A model generated the notes under the pieces. The model made no database searches and was not told where the DNA came from. It saw only the letters and a program-made list of their open reading frames with translations. From positions 1 to 64,000 of the forward strand of contig NZ_JACJST010000001.1 in the NCBI RefSeq assembly GCF_014698305.1: a stretch of 64,000 nucleotides of DNA, read 5' to 3'. Positions 24,461 through 33,710 of the stretch are shown piece after piece. Position 1 is the first letter of the stretch, and the number at the start of each line of letters is the position of its first letter. The translations under genes were made by a program, and so were the position numbers. The stretch is from Anabaena lutea FACHB-196. Lineage in GTDB: Bacteria > Cyanobacteriota > Cyanobacteriia > Cyanobacteriales > Nostocaceae.

Positions 24461-25674
24461 TGAGAAAAACCCTTACTTTGCTATCCTTGAGTTTAGGAAT
24501 TGCCTTTGTAAATCCACTTTGGTCAGTTGTTGCTCAAGTTCCAACTACACAACCGATACCAATACCGACGACTCCTGAAGTCTTACCACCACTGCAACTT
24601 GTCAACGTGCAAACTGCTTGTACCCCGCAAAATTGCTTGGGTTGGGATGAGCAACTTTGGGGTAAACAGGGAGATAAACAAGCACTGCTAACTTCAATAG
24701 ATCATAGTTTGCGTTATTTGGGAACGAATAAAGCGATCGCTATTTATCAAAATTATCCAATCAAAGAGATTACCCTAGATCGTGTGCGTCGGAGTTTGTT
24801 ACGCTTTCGGCAATTGGTTGTCAGTTCTACCTCAGCAGCCCAACTACAAGCCGCTGTGAGTCGGGAGTTTGTCTATTACCAGTCTGTAGGCAATGATGGC
24901 AAGGGTACTGTCAAGTTCACAGCTTATTACGAGCCGGAGTATACCGCCAGCCGCGTGAGAACTTCAGTATATAAATATCCCTTGTATCGAGTTCCGGCTG
25001 ATTTTAAAGAATGGGCTAAACCTCATCCAAAACGGATTGATTTAGAAGGTAAAGATGGTTTAAAAGGGAATAAAAGCAAGTTACGTGGGTTAGAAATGCT
25101 TTGGTTCCGCGATCGCATGGATGCATACATGATCCATATCCAAGGTTCTGCCCAAATTAGATTAACAAATGGCAAAAGAACCTCCGTTGGCTTTGCTGGG
25201 GGAACAGATTATCCTTGGACTAGCATCGGTGGAGAACTAGCGAAAGATGGCAAACTGCCACTTAGCGGTTTAACAATGCCCAAGTTACTGAGTTATTTCC
25301 GTCAAAATCCCAGAGAATTAAATAATTATTTACCACGCTGGGAAAGATTTGTTTTTTTTCAAGAAACTAACGGTACGGCAGCTACAGGCAGTCTTAATGT
25401 ACCTGTAACAGCAGAACGTTCCATTGCCACAGATAAGTCCCTCATGCCTCCTGGCGCACTAGCACTGATTAACAACTCATTTCCTTACCCTGCGGGTGGA
25501 GGTAGATTGGAGTCTCGGAGAGTTAGTCGTTTTGTCTTAGATCAAGATACAGGAAGTGCGATTAAAGGGCCAGGAAGAGTAGATTATTTCATGGGAACTG
25601 GTCAACTAGCAGGCGATCGCGCAGGCATTACAGGCGGTAACGGTTCACTGTTCTATTTACTACTCAAAGAATAG
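24457..25674 (+). CDS. mltA: Membrane-bound lytic murein transglycosylase A (MltA)
   Basis: 405 aa peptidoglycan lytic transglycosylase, which cleaves MurNAc-GlcNAc bonds with formation of 1,6-anhydroMurNAc in the periplasm. The N-terminus (TLTLLSLSLGIAFVNPLW, cleavage near VVAQV) is a signal peptide without an obvious lipobox cysteine. The MltA domain shows FTAYYEPEYTASRVRTSVY, MLWFRDRMDAYMIHIQGSAQ, and GFAGGTDYPWTSIGG. The C-terminal 3D (three-Asp) part reads RFVLDQDTGSAIKGPGRVDY followed by MGTGQLAGDRAG, including the catalytic aspartates. It overlaps the upstream small gene by four bases. Family call secure. Confidence 0.93.
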   Translation: MMRKTLTLLSLSLGIAFVNPLWSVVAQVPTTQPIPIPTTPEVLPPLQLVNVQTACTPQNCLGWDEQLWGKQGDKQALLTSIDHSLRYLGTNKAIAIYQNYPIKEITLDRVRRSLLRFRQLVVSSTSAAQLQAAVSREFVYYQSVGNDGKGTVKFTAYYEPEYTASRVRTSVYKYPLYRVPADFKEWAKPHPKRIDLEGKDGLKGNKSKLRGLEMLWFRDRMDAYMIHIQGSAQIRLTNGKRTSVGFAGGTDYPWTSIGGELAKDGKLPLSGLTMPKLLSYFRQNPRELNNYLPRWERFVFFQETNGTAATGSLNVPVTAERSIATDKSLMPPGALALINNSFPYPAGGGRLESRRVSRFVLDQDTGSAIKGPGRVDYFMGTGQLAGDRAGITGGNGSLFYLLLKE

Positions 25675-25675
25675 G

Positions 25676-25832
25676 AGGCAGGGGGCAGGGGGCAGGGTGC
25701 AGGGTGCAGGGTGCAGGGTGCAGAGTGCAGTAGATCATTATTTCTCCCCATCACCCCATCACCCCATCACCCCATCACCCCATCACCGCCTCTCCCCATC
25801 ACCCCATCACCCCATCACCCCATCACCCCATC
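25676..25832 (+). repeat. Tandem repeats GCAGGGT and CCCCATCA
   Basis: About eight GCAGGGG/GCAGGGT heptamers (25676-25730), then about ten CCCCATCA octamers interrupted once by a CGCCTCT (25745-25832). Lies between the converging ends of mltA and the DUF5895-like gene. Confidence 0.85.
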
Positions 25833-25833
25833 T

Positions 25834-26706
25834 CTAATAAGGTGGATAACCAAATTCATCATCATCGGCATAAACATAAGAATTGGTAACACCAGCCATT
25901 TCCACCTTAGAAATTTCTGGTTTAATCACTTCTTTGCCAAATTCTTTGTGTTCTTCAAAAGCCTGACAAATAATTGCCGATTCAGGAGAATCTGAGGCAA
26001 TCATATAATCAGTTAAAGTTGAGACTGTGGGATGTTTGTAATCTACAGTTGAAGCCACCAAAGCTGTATTTGGTTCAATTCCTCTTTCTTCACATTCAAT
26101 GATTGGGCAAAAAATTCCATGAGCGTGGAATAAAGGACCCTTTGGAGTCACAGGTTTCTTTTGGAAGCCAGCATAAGCCTTTTCTAATTCTGCTACGAAA
26201 CCCCCAATGGCTCTCCCTTGTTGGTATTCAGAATAATTTTTACCAAAACTAGCGCCAGCTGAACCACTGAGAGTTAATTGCAAAGGAGATTGATGTAAAA
26301 ACTTTTTATCTTCACCTACCAAAAAAATCAGATGACGAGTAAAAACTTTAAATTTAAGTTTATCAGCTAAAAAAGCATCATAATTATCCTTAAATGTACC
26401 CAATTTAATCCCTGTTTCTCGGTCTTTAACAGATAATGGGCCACGACGCACAATTACTAATCGGGGAGTAGTGCTAATAAACACCGTTTCCATTCCCGAA
26501 CTAAATTCATGGTCTATCTGTTGCCAATTCTCATCTGGTGTAAAACCAACAGCTTGGGCATTATCCTGGCTAATTGCTAAACCATAACTCTGTAAACCAT
26601 CTGTTCCATAACGAGGATTGATCATTAACCCCCAGGGAAGGACTTGGGAAGGTGGGGCGTTAAATTTTTCGTCTTCAAAGTCGAACTTAGCAGATGCTTT
26701 CATCAT
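25834..26706 (-). CDS. DUF5895-type cyanobacterial protein
   Basis: 290 aa soluble protein that resembles the DUF5895 family of cyanobacteria; function unknown. The N-terminus (KFDFEDEKFNAPPSQVLPWG then LMINPRYGTDG) is characteristic. The centre is beta-rich with RLVIVRRGPLSVKDRETGIK and FTRHLIFLVGEDKKFLHQSP. A ferredoxin-like or OB-like core is possible but not proven. The C-terminal acidic tail (YADDDEFGYPPY) resembles tails of single-stranded-DNA-binding proteins. This hints at DNA metabolism, which is only inference. Monocistronic, convergent with mltA across a repeat block. Confidence 0.6.
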   Translation of the reverse strand: MMKASAKFDFEDEKFNAPPSQVLPWGLMINPRYGTDGLQSYGLAISQDNAQAVGFTPDENWQQIDHEFSSGMETVFISTTPRLVIVRRGPLSVKDRETGIKLGTFKDNYDAFLADKLKFKVFTRHLIFLVGEDKKFLHQSPLQLTLSGSAGASFGKNYSEYQQGRAIGGFVAELEKAYAGFQKKPVTPKGPLFHAHGIFCPIIECEERGIEPNTALVASTVDYKHPTVSTLTDYMIASDSPESAIICQAFEEHKEFGKEVIKPEISKVEMAGVTNSYVYADDDEFGYPPY

Positions 26707-26830
26707 TTTAGAATAAAAACGTGTTTAATTTTACAATTTTAACTTTTGTACCATCCATCGAAGACATCAGGCACAGTCTGACTTAGATTGTAACAACTGG
26801 GGAAAAAATATTTTCCAGCCGGACAGAATA

Positions 26831-27325
26831 CTATAGCTCAAAAGCAGATGGAATATATTCTTGCAGTTGCAAAGTGAGTTCATTTGTGGATAAACTGGCG
26901 ATCGCTTCAGAGATAGCTGTAACTTGACTCTGCTTTTTTGATACCCGTTGACAAAAGACAATAGCCACATCAAAGCGGCATGGGTAATCAGCTTTTTCAG
27001 GATATTCAGCCAAAAAAATTTCTGCTGTGCGCCAGAGTTTTGCTTGCTTTTGTGGGGTGATAGCGGTTCTACCTCCAGCATCCCAATTACCTGCACTGCG
27101 GGTTTTTACTTCTACAAATGCCAGGATTGAGTCCTGATGATGGGCATTTTGGAAGGTTGCTGTTTCTATTTGCTGGTGGTACTGGGCGATAATATCGATT
27201 TCACCCCAGCGAGAACAAAAGCGGCGGTGCAAAACCTCCCAACCTGTAGATTGTAACCATTGGGCTACTAGGTCTTCTCCTAAATGACCAATATCTGGAT
27301 AATTAGATCGTGGAGGTTTAGACAT
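26831..27325 (-). CDS. YraN family (UPF0102) putative endonuclease-fold protein
   Basis: 164 aa member of the YraN/UPF0102 family, a predicted Holliday-junction-resolvase-like PD-(D/E)XK fold whose cellular role is not settled. Signatures present: [20 protein letters not shown], the catalytic-like WGEIDIIAQ (E-x-D), LAFVEVKTR (E-x-K) and [14 protein letters not shown] 20-residue insertion ([18 protein letters not shown]) lies between the D and ExK motifs. Its start codon is only 14 bases from that of the divergent pentapeptide-repeat gene, so the promoters must overlap the coding regions or one start is misassigned. Confidence 0.9.
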   Translation of the reverse strand: MSKPPRSNYPDIGHLGEDLVAQWLQSTGWEVLHRRFCSRWGEIDIIAQYHQQIETATFQNAHHQDSILAFVEVKTRSAGNWDAGGRTAITPQKQAKLWRTAEIFLAEYPEKADYPCRFDVAIVFCQRVSKKQSQVTAISEAIASLSTNELTLQLQEYIPSAFEL

Positions 27326-27339
27326 TAAATAAAAATACC

Positions 27340-27843
27340 ATGAATACTAAGTATCGGGTTTGCTCAATTATACTCAGTTTATTGTTGTGGGTAATCATCC
27401 CCATGACAGCATTAGTAGGTGTAACATCAACGGCATTAGCACTGGAATATAACAAAGAAATCCTCATAGAGGCTGATTTTTCGGGACGTGATTTAACAGA
27501 CTCCAGCTTTACCAAAGCTAATCTCCGTCAGAGTAATTTCAGTCATGCTAACTTGAGCGGTGTGAGCTTTTTTGCAGCGAATCTAGAGTCAGCAAACTTA
27601 GAGGGGGCTAATCTTACAAATGCTACCCTGGATTCTGCGCGTCTGATTAAAGCAAATTTAACTAATGCAGTTTTAGAAGGTGCATTTGCAGCCAGTGCCA
27701 GATTTGATGGTGCTATAGTTGACGGAGCAGATTTTACTGATGTACTGTTGCGTTCAGATGAGCAAAAAAAATTGTGTAAGATTGCCAAAGGCACTAATCC
27801 CGTTACAGGTAGGGATACGCGGGACACGTTATTTTGCCCCTAG
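27340..27843 (+). CDS. Secreted pentapeptide-repeat protein
   Basis: 167 aa. Residues 1-33 form a signal peptide ([20 protein letters not shown], cleavage near ALA). This is followed by about 15 pentapeptide repeats of the A(D/N)LXX type ([40 protein letters not shown]), which form a right-handed quadrilateral beta-helix. The C-terminus ([20 protein letters not shown]) is the typical cap in thylakoid-lumen or periplasmic cyanobacterial members. A lumenal or periplasmic location is likely; the molecular role of such proteins is largely unknown. It is divergent from yraN with a 14-base gap and followed by the adenylate cyclase gene 93 bases downstream. Confidence 0.85.
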   Translation: MNTKYRVCSIILSLLLWVIIPMTALVGVTSTALALEYNKEILIEADFSGRDLTDSSFTKANLRQSNFSHANLSGVSFFAANLESANLEGANLTNATLDSARLIKANLTNAVLEGAFAASARFDGAIVDGADFTDVLLRSDEQKKLCKIAKGTNPVTGRDTRDTLFCP

Positions 27844-27936
27844 TTGCCCAGTAACATTCAGGTAATAAATACTTCAGAGAAAAAGCTCAGTAATCAGTAA
27901 TCCGTTTGTTGCCTGTTTGTGGAAGGAGAAAGCTGG

Positions 27937-29349
27937 ATGTTAACCTTTATTAAATTGTGCCTACAGCTTTTTAATGCCAGGTTATCACGGTACATTGTTA
28001 CCTGGGTATTTACCAGCATTGTAGTGATTGAACTAGCAATTCTGGTACCTTCTTATTTTCGGCGTGAAGATGAGCTATTATCCAAGCTGGAGAATGTTTC
28101 CGATGAAGTTTTTGCTTCCCTTGTTTACAAAATACAGCAAGGTGCAGATGCTTCAGAAATTCTGAGCATTACAGCTAACAAACTCAAACCTGGATCTGTG
28201 ATTCTAGGTGGAGCAATTTACCAAGCTAATGGCAAATTGGTGGGAACATTTGGGGAAAAACCCTACATTTCTGCTACTAATTTGGGGAAGGCTAAGGTTT
28301 TTCGGTTTCGGAGTCGAGATAGAAAGCGCTATGATGTGGCTTGGTCTGCCCAAATGTTAGCTGGGAAGTATATCCTGATTGTGCGTCATAATTCTTCCTC
28401 TGTACAAACAGAATTGTATGCTTTTTCAGTCAGGGTTGCCGGACTGGTTTTAATCATTTCGATTTTTGTTACTCTGACGACGATGTTAACTTTGGGAGTA
28501 ACGGTGATTAGGCCAATTTTGTTGCTGCGAGATGATTTGGTAGCTGCGGGGGAAGCGATTAGTGAAGATGGGGATGATCCGCTTTTTTCTACGTTGTCTG
28601 TTAAACGTCGGGATGAGATGGGTGAAGTGATAGAGGCATTTAGCCAAATGTTTCAAAGAGTCAGAGCGGAAATTAGCACTCGTCATCTGATAGAAACTTC
28701 TCTACGGGATGAACAGGAAAAATCAGAACGGTTGCTGCTGAATATTTTACCTGCGGAGATTGCCCAACAGTTAAAGCACAATCAAAGTGCGATAGCTCAA
28801 CGATTTGATGAAGTCACTATTCTCTTTGCAGATATTGTCAATTTTACCGGACTAGCAGCGCACATCACACCTATCGAACTTGTAAATTCTCTCAATGAGA
28901 TTTTTTCTAGCTTTGATAGATTGGCAGAATTTCATGGTTTAGAGAAAATCAAGACAATTGGTGATGCTTACATGGTAGTTGGTGGTTTACCGACACCCCG
29001 CTCTGATCATGCCCTAGCGGTTGCTCAAATGGCACTCGATATGCAACAGGCAATTAGTCAAATTCAAACAGTAACAGGTGAATCTTTTCAATTACGAATT
29101 GGGATTAATACTGGTTCTGTAGTTGCTGGGGTGATTGGTTTAAAAAAATTTAGTTATGATTTGTGGGGTGATGCGGTTAATCTAGCTAGTCGGATGGAAT
29201 CTCATGGAATTGTTGGCAAAATTCAATTATCAGAAACGACTTATTTACATATCAAAGATGATTATAAATTAGAAAAGCGGGGATTAATTCAGGTAAAAGG
29301 GAGAGGTGAAGTCACTACTTATCTGCTAATTAGCAGAAATAATTCGTAA
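27937..29349 (+). CDS. Class III adenylate cyclase with HAMP, membrane-bound
   Basis: 470 aa from the ATG at 27937, preceded by AAGGAGA about 8 bases upstream; an in-frame GTG at 27919 would include that Shine-Dalgarno and is rejected. TM1 at about 17-38, an extracytoplasmic sensor region, TM2 at about 160-190, then HAMP (residues about 190-245). The cyclase domain (about 275-470) has the metal-binding Asp in ILFADIVNFTGLAAHI, the adenine-selecting Lys in EKIKTIGDAYMVVGG and Asp in SYDLWGDAVNLASRMES, and the transition-state Asn/Arg in the same segment. Product expected is cAMP. Cyanobacterial relatives respond to light, bicarbonate or nitrogen; this sensor's cue is not visible. The stop codon is part of an AATTCGT repeat. 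Confidence 0.9.
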   Translation: MLTFIKLCLQLFNARLSRYIVTWVFTSIVVIELAILVPSYFRREDELLSKLENVSDEVFASLVYKIQQGADASEILSITANKLKPGSVILGGAIYQANGKLVGTFGEKPYISATNLGKAKVFRFRSRDRKRYDVAWSAQMLAGKYILIVRHNSSSVQTELYAFSVRVAGLVLIISIFVTLTTMLTLGVTVIRPILLLRDDLVAAGEAISEDGDDPLFSTLSVKRRDEMGEVIEAFSQMFQRVRAEISTRHLIETSLRDEQEKSERLLLNILPAEIAQQLKHNQSAIAQRFDEVTILFADIVNFTGLAAHITPIELVNSLNEIFSSFDRLAEFHGLEKIKTIGDAYMVVGGLPTPRSDHALAVAQMALDMQQAISQIQTVTGESFQLRIGINTGSVVAGVIGLKKFSYDLWGDAVNLASRMESHGIVGKIQLSETTYLHIKDDYKLEKRGLIQVKGRGEVTTYLLISRNNS

Positions 29350-29545
29350 TTCGTAATTCGTAATTCGTAATTCGTAGTTCGTAATAATGCCTACGGCAGG
29401 CTACCGCCAACGTAATTCGTAGTTCGTAATTCGTAATTCGTAAACAGGTAACAGGTAATTTTCCCCGTGTCCCTGAATCTCCGTGTCCCTGCATCTCCGC
29501 GTCCCCGTGTCCCCGCGTCTCCCCATCTCCGCGTCCCCGCGTCAG
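29342..29545 (+). repeat. Composite repeat block (AATTCGT units and pyrimidine-rich units)
   Basis: About five AATTCGT heptamers start inside the stop of the cyclase gene. A module reading aatgcctacggcaggctacc then gccaacg is at 29385-29411 and recurs at 40949-40975. More AATTCGT follows, then tccccgcgtctccccatctc octamers to 29545. It separates the cyclase from the converging SLH gene. Confidence 0.85.
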
Positions 29546-29556
29546 CCATTAGGATA

Positions 29557-31581
29557 TTACGTCACAGTAATCACCAAACCCTCACTCTCATTTCCTAATC
29601 TATCCACTGCACATACTGCATAGGTTCCGGGTTGTACAGTAGCAAAGGTAGTCCCAGCGGATAAAATGCGCTGAATTGTCCAATTATTAGCAGTTTGGCG
29701 ATAAAGTGTCCAAGAACGCACAGGTTGATTATCAGTTGGTTGCCAATTTAATTTACCATTTTCAAATTTGAGATTTTTTGGGGGAGGTGGTGGTGTGGTG
29801 TTTTGCCATGACATAGTGGGAACTAAGGCAGGTATGGGATAATAAGACTTAAATTGGTCAGCTATGCCTTGACGATTGTTTTTGATAGAACTCATACTAA
29901 AAAAGATATTTCCCAAAGAAAGTTTTCCAGCTAGGTTGCGAGAAATCAGAATTTGCTTTTGTATTTCTTCATTTTTCCAAACTTTTCCGTCCAGTTGTCC
30001 GATATTATTACCAGCGTAAATATGTCGTTGTTTGGTATTAGTTTCTGTCCACCATTTTAGTAAGACTTCATAACTTTGTTGTGTTTGGTCAGTACGCCAA
30101 TAAAGTTGGGGGGCTAAATAATCTATCCAACCTTCTTGTAACCATTTTTTGGAATCAGCATAAAGGACATTATAGGGATCTAAACCAACAATACCTGCTG
30201 GTTGTCCGGGGCGATAAATGCCAAAGGGACTAATACCAAATTTAACGTGAGATTTAGTTTTTTTAATTCCCTGAGATAAACGCAACACCATCTGATTTAC
30301 GTTTTCCCGTCGCCAATTTTCGAGGCTGAGTGTGCCACCATTTGATTTATAAGCTGCGTAGGTTTTACTATCAGGAAAAGATTGACCAGATATGGGATAA
30401 GGATAAAAATAGTCATCTAGATGAATGGCATCTAAATCGTAGCGGCTGACAACATCGATAATTACATTGTAGGCTCGATCTTGGACGATTTTTGCGCCTG
30501 GGTCCATCCATAATTGATTACCCCATTGGTAAACAACTTCAGGATTTGTGATTGCTATGTGGGGACGGACATTAGAACCACTTTTGATGGTAGTTTTGGC
30601 GCGGTAGGGGTTGAACCAAGCATGAAGTTCAATATTGCGTTTATGACATTCTGCGATCGCATATTCCAAAGGATCATAAAATGGTTCTGGTGCTTTCCCC
30701 TGAGTCCCTGTAATCCATGCACTCCAAGGTTCTAACTGAGAAGAGTATAAAGCATCTCCCTCTGGTCGTACCTGCAAAACTAAGGCGTTAAAATTGAGAG
30801 ATTGTAATTGTTTAATAATTTCCAAGAGTTCTGCTTTCTGCTGTTCCACAGGAAGTCCAGGTTTGGAAGGCCAATCACTATTCCACACAGTTGTCACCCA
30901 AGCACCCCGAAACTCTCGGCGATGATTTACCCTAATTGTATTGGGAGTAGGGGGTTTAGTGTTATCCGATGATGGTGGAACCACAATATAGTCAGAAGCG
31001 ATTTTTTCCGCTTTCCCCAGATATACCAAAGCTTGATATACCATCACCGCTACCTCAGCACGAGTAGCCGCCATTTGTGGGTTGAGTATTTTAATATTGG
31101 GATAATTAGCCACCCAACCGACACGAGTTGCGATCGCAATCTGATTGATAGCATAACTAGAAATGACTGCCGCATCTTGATAAATTTGTGGTAACTTACT
31201 CACTAAGTCAGGTGCTACCTGAGCAGCAATCTCTAATCCATTCACCATAGATACTAAGACATCACCCCTGGAAATAGTGTCATTGGGGCGGAAAGTCTGA
31301 TCAGGGTAGCCCACAAGAAATCCAGTTTCGTAAACTTTTTTAATGGCATTTTTTGCCCAATATGTCTCATCAACATCTTTAAAAGAGACATATTCCCGTT
31401 TTTTACTGGGCGTAAATACAGAACCGATGATAGCAGCAAACTCACCACGAGTAACAGGATTATTAGGACGAAAAGTGCCATTACTATATCCATTGACAAT
31501 GCGACGCTGAACTAAAGCCTGAATGAATAAACGCGCCCAATGACTTTGAATATCGGAGAATGACGTAGAAGTAGATACCAT
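29557..31581 (-). CDS. SLH-domain protein with family-10-like glycosyl hydrolase domain
   Basis: 674 aa. Residues about 8-190 contain three S-layer homology motifs (FSDIQSHWARLFIQALVQRR, TFRPNNPVTRGEFAAIIGS, TFRPNDTISRGDVLVSMVNG). Residues about 215-530 are a GHL10/DUF187-type glycosyl hydrolase-like TIM barrel: REFRGAWVTTVWNSDWPSKP, NALVLQVRPEGDALYSSQLE, PWSAWITG, ELHAWFNPYRAKT, DAIHLDDYFYPYP, and YLAPQLYW. After a Pro-rich linker there is a C-terminal beta domain of Fn3 type. SLH motifs normally anchor proteins to cell-wall polymers, but no signal peptide is seen at the N-terminus. Likely role: envelope glycan binding or cleavage. It lies convergent with the cyclase gene. Confidence 0.85.
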   Translation of the reverse strand: MVSTSTSFSDIQSHWARLFIQALVQRRIVNGYSNGTFRPNNPVTRGEFAAIIGSVFTPSKKREYVSFKDVDETYWAKNAIKKVYETGFLVGYPDQTFRPNDTISRGDVLVSMVNGLEIAAQVAPDLVSKLPQIYQDAAVISSYAINQIAIATRVGWVANYPNIKILNPQMAATRAEVAVMVYQALVYLGKAEKIASDYIVVPPSSDNTKPPTPNTIRVNHRREFRGAWVTTVWNSDWPSKPGLPVEQQKAELLEIIKQLQSLNFNALVLQVRPEGDALYSSQLEPWSAWITGTQGKAPEPFYDPLEYAIAECHKRNIELHAWFNPYRAKTTIKSGSNVRPHIAITNPEVVYQWGNQLWMDPGAKIVQDRAYNVIIDVVSRYDLDAIHLDDYFYPYPISGQSFPDSKTYAAYKSNGGTLSLENWRRENVNQMVLRLSQGIKKTKSHVKFGISPFGIYRPGQPAGIVGLDPYNVLYADSKKWLQEGWIDYLAPQLYWRTDQTQQSYEVLLKWWTETNTKQRHIYAGNNIGQLDGKVWKNEEIQKQILISRNLAGKLSLGNIFFSMSSIKNNRQGIADQFKSYYPIPALVPTMSWQNTTPPPPPKNLKFENGKLNWQPTDNQPVRSWTLYRQTANNWTIQRILSAGTTFATVQPGTYAVCAVDRLGNESEGLVITVT

Positions 31582-31670
31582 AGGATATTTTGAGAGTGAT
31601 TGAGATTTTACAATTAATGAATATTCAGACTAACCAAAAATCCCGCTTAAATAAAATTAGTAGGAATTGG

Positions 31671-32177
31671 CTAATCAGGCATAAGTAATCCCGTGGCTTT
31701 GATAGGATCAAAACCTTCGGGAAACAAAGTTTTATGATTATATTGTACTCGAATTAAATTTACACCTTCAAGATTTGCTCCTCGCAGATTTGCATCTTGT
31801 AAATTAGCTTCTCGCAGACGCGCATTTTCTAAATTTGCTTGCAGAAGAATAGTACCACTCAAATTAGTTCTTAGCATTGTTGCATTCACAAAAATTGTTT
31901 TCGTCATCACCGCACGATTTAAATCAGCTTTTGTTAAATTTGCATAACTCAAATTAGCCTTATTTAACATTGCTGTACTCAAATTAGCCCTTAATAAAAG
32001 AGCATTAGTCAAAATTGCCCCACTCAAATCTGCCCTTACTAAAATTGCCCCACTTAAATTAATATCACTCAAACTCACACCTTGGAGAATTGCGGCAGTT
32101 AAATCAGAACCTTGAAAATCCCTTTCTCCTGCTGCATAGAAATGTAATAACTCTTCAGCACTATTAACCTTAACCAT
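31671..32177 (-). CDS. Cytoplasmic pentapeptide-repeat protein
   Basis: 168 aa. After a short helical cap (SAEELLHFYAAGERDFQGSD) there are about 20 consecutive A(N/D)LXX repeats (LSGAILVRADLSGAILTNAL, LRANLSTAMLNKANLSYANL), forming a regular beta-helix, and a short C-terminal tail (YNHKTLFPEGFDPIKATGLL) that is the usual C-terminal cap in cyanobacterial members. No signal peptide, unlike the other pentapeptide protein in this window. Role unknown. On the minus strand between the amidohydrolase and SLH genes. Confidence 0.85.
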   Translation of the reverse strand: MVKVNSAEELLHFYAAGERDFQGSDLTAAILQGVSLSDINLSGAILVRADLSGAILTNALLLRANLSTAMLNKANLSYANLTKADLNRAVMTKTIFVNATMLRTNLSGTILLQANLENARLREANLQDANLRGANLEGVNLIRVQYNHKTLFPEGFDPIKATGLLMPD

Positions 32178-32229
32178 CTTAGATTCCAGATATTAAACTA
32201 AAAAAACTCCCTCTGCGTACCTCTGCGTT

Positions 32230-33627
32230 TTATAAACCCATAACTTGACGATAACGCCCTTCCATTTGAGCTACACTTGCTGATTTACCGTGACTTTCCC
32301 ATTCACTCCGATTAAATAATTCTTGCTGCAATTCATCAACATTAATAGTTGTAACTGCACCATTAGCAATAATTTGTTTACCATTCACCCAAGCACTATC
32401 CACAACATTGCTAGGACGACCCAAAACTAATAAACCAATCGGATCAGTCCGAGGTAATAATGATAAATTAGTCAAATCATAAAGAACTAAATCAGCTTGT
32501 TTACCAACAGTAAGAGAACCAATTTTATCATCTATATTGAGTCCCTTTGCCCCACCTAAAGAAGCCATTTCTACAGATTCACGGGGAGTAATCCAAAATT
32601 GATAATCAAAATCTGTAACATTGTGCAGAATCGAACCAATTTTAATAGCTTCCAACAAGTCTTGAGAATCATTACTAGAAGCACCATCACAACCAAAAGT
32701 TACATTTACCCCAGCTTGACGATATTTTAAAATTGGAGCAATACCACTACCTAAACGCAGATTACTTAAAGGATTATGAACGACAGTAGATTGAGTTTGG
32801 GCAAGGATATTAATATCAGCATCAGTTAACCAAACACAATGGGCTAAACTGGTACTTGCGCTCAAAAAGCCAATTTTTTGTAAATGTTCAACCGCACTAC
32901 AACCATATTTTTCTTGTGCAAGTTTTTTCTGCGCCTTAGTTTCCAATAAGTGCGAGTGACGACAAAGATTGTCACGATTACTTAACTCAATACATCCAGT
33001 AAATAGACCATCAGTACACAACTGAATCCCCGTTGGTGCAACTAAAATACTTATACCCTCCTCTGGACGATGAAACAGCCTCACCGCTTCTTCAATAATT
33101 GCCAAAGTTTCCGCAGTCGAACGAAAATAAGGCTCATGAATCAGGGAAGATTCCCCTGAAGGTATCCCAGCGCTGAGAGATTCATCTTGAATTAGAGGTG
33201 CGACAAAAGCCCGAATTCCTATTTCTTGATAAGCGCGAACGGCTGTAGCAATGGTTTCTAACTCTTTTCCGGGAATTAACACCAAATGATCAACTATACT
33301 CGTTCCCCCAGAAAGTAAAGTTTCTAGCGCCGTTGCCAATGCGCCCAGATAAACTTGTTCCGTATCCAAAGGGGCAAATTCATATAGATGTGCTAACCAT
33401 AATTCTAACGGCAAAGGTGGAATTACTCCCCGTTGCCAATGTTCAGAAGAATGAGTGTGGGCGTTAACAAAACCAGACAACAGCAGTTTATGTTCACCAT
33501 TAATTCTTGTACCAATCACATCTAAATCAGGTGCAATGGCGGAGATAATACCATTGACAACCTGAACATCTACAGTCGTGTAACCATCTGTAATAGGAAT
33601 GACAGCATTTTTGATAGTAAAGTCCAT
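32230..33627 (-). CDS. Amidohydrolase (TRZ/ATZ-type metal-dependent deaminase/hydrolase)
   Basis: 465 aa metal-dependent hydrolase of the AtzA/TrzA/cytosine-deaminase-like group. N-terminal and C-terminal beta-sandwich pieces (MDFTIKNAVIPITDGYTTVD and IGSLTVGKQADLVLYDLTNL) flank a TIM barrel with the first metal histidines in FVNAHTHSSEHWQRGV, the His of LCRHSHLLETKAQ, the His of SLAHCVWLTDADI, then HNPLSNLRLGSGIAPIL and the catalytic Asp in GCDGASSND. The substrate is not fixed by sequence. It is divergent (71 bases) from a cysteine hydrolase and cupin pair. Together they suggest a catabolic set for a nitrogen-ring or amide compound, as in triazine, pyrimidine or related degradation (inference). 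Confidence 0.85.
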   Translation of the reverse strand: MDFTIKNAVIPITDGYTTVDVQVVNGIISAIAPDLDVIGTRINGEHKLLLSGFVNAHTHSSEHWQRGVIPPLPLELWLAHLYEFAPLDTEQVYLGALATALETLLSGGTSIVDHLVLIPGKELETIATAVRAYQEIGIRAFVAPLIQDESLSAGIPSGESSLIHEPYFRSTAETLAIIEEAVRLFHRPEEGISILVAPTGIQLCTDGLFTGCIELSNRDNLCRHSHLLETKAQKKLAQEKYGCSAVEHLQKIGFLSASTSLAHCVWLTDADINILAQTQSTVVHNPLSNLRLGSGIAPILKYRQAGVNVTFGCDGASSNDSQDLLEAIKIGSILHNVTDFDYQFWITPRESVEMASLGGAKGLNIDDKIGSLTVGKQADLVLYDLTNLSLLPRTDPIGLLVLGRPSNVVDSAWVNGKQIIANGAVTTINVDELQQELFNRSEWESHGKSASVAQMEGRYRQVMGL

Positions 33628-33710
33628 TATTTTAACCTTGATTAAGTAATTGAACAGTCAACAGATTTTCAAGTTACAACGTAAACAATGATAATTAGGT
33701 GTTGGCATTT

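Noticed and set aside
25711-25995. 94-residue frame with HHPITPSP repeats
   Set aside because: Coded by CCCCATCA tandem repeats and the antisense of the DUF5895 gene.
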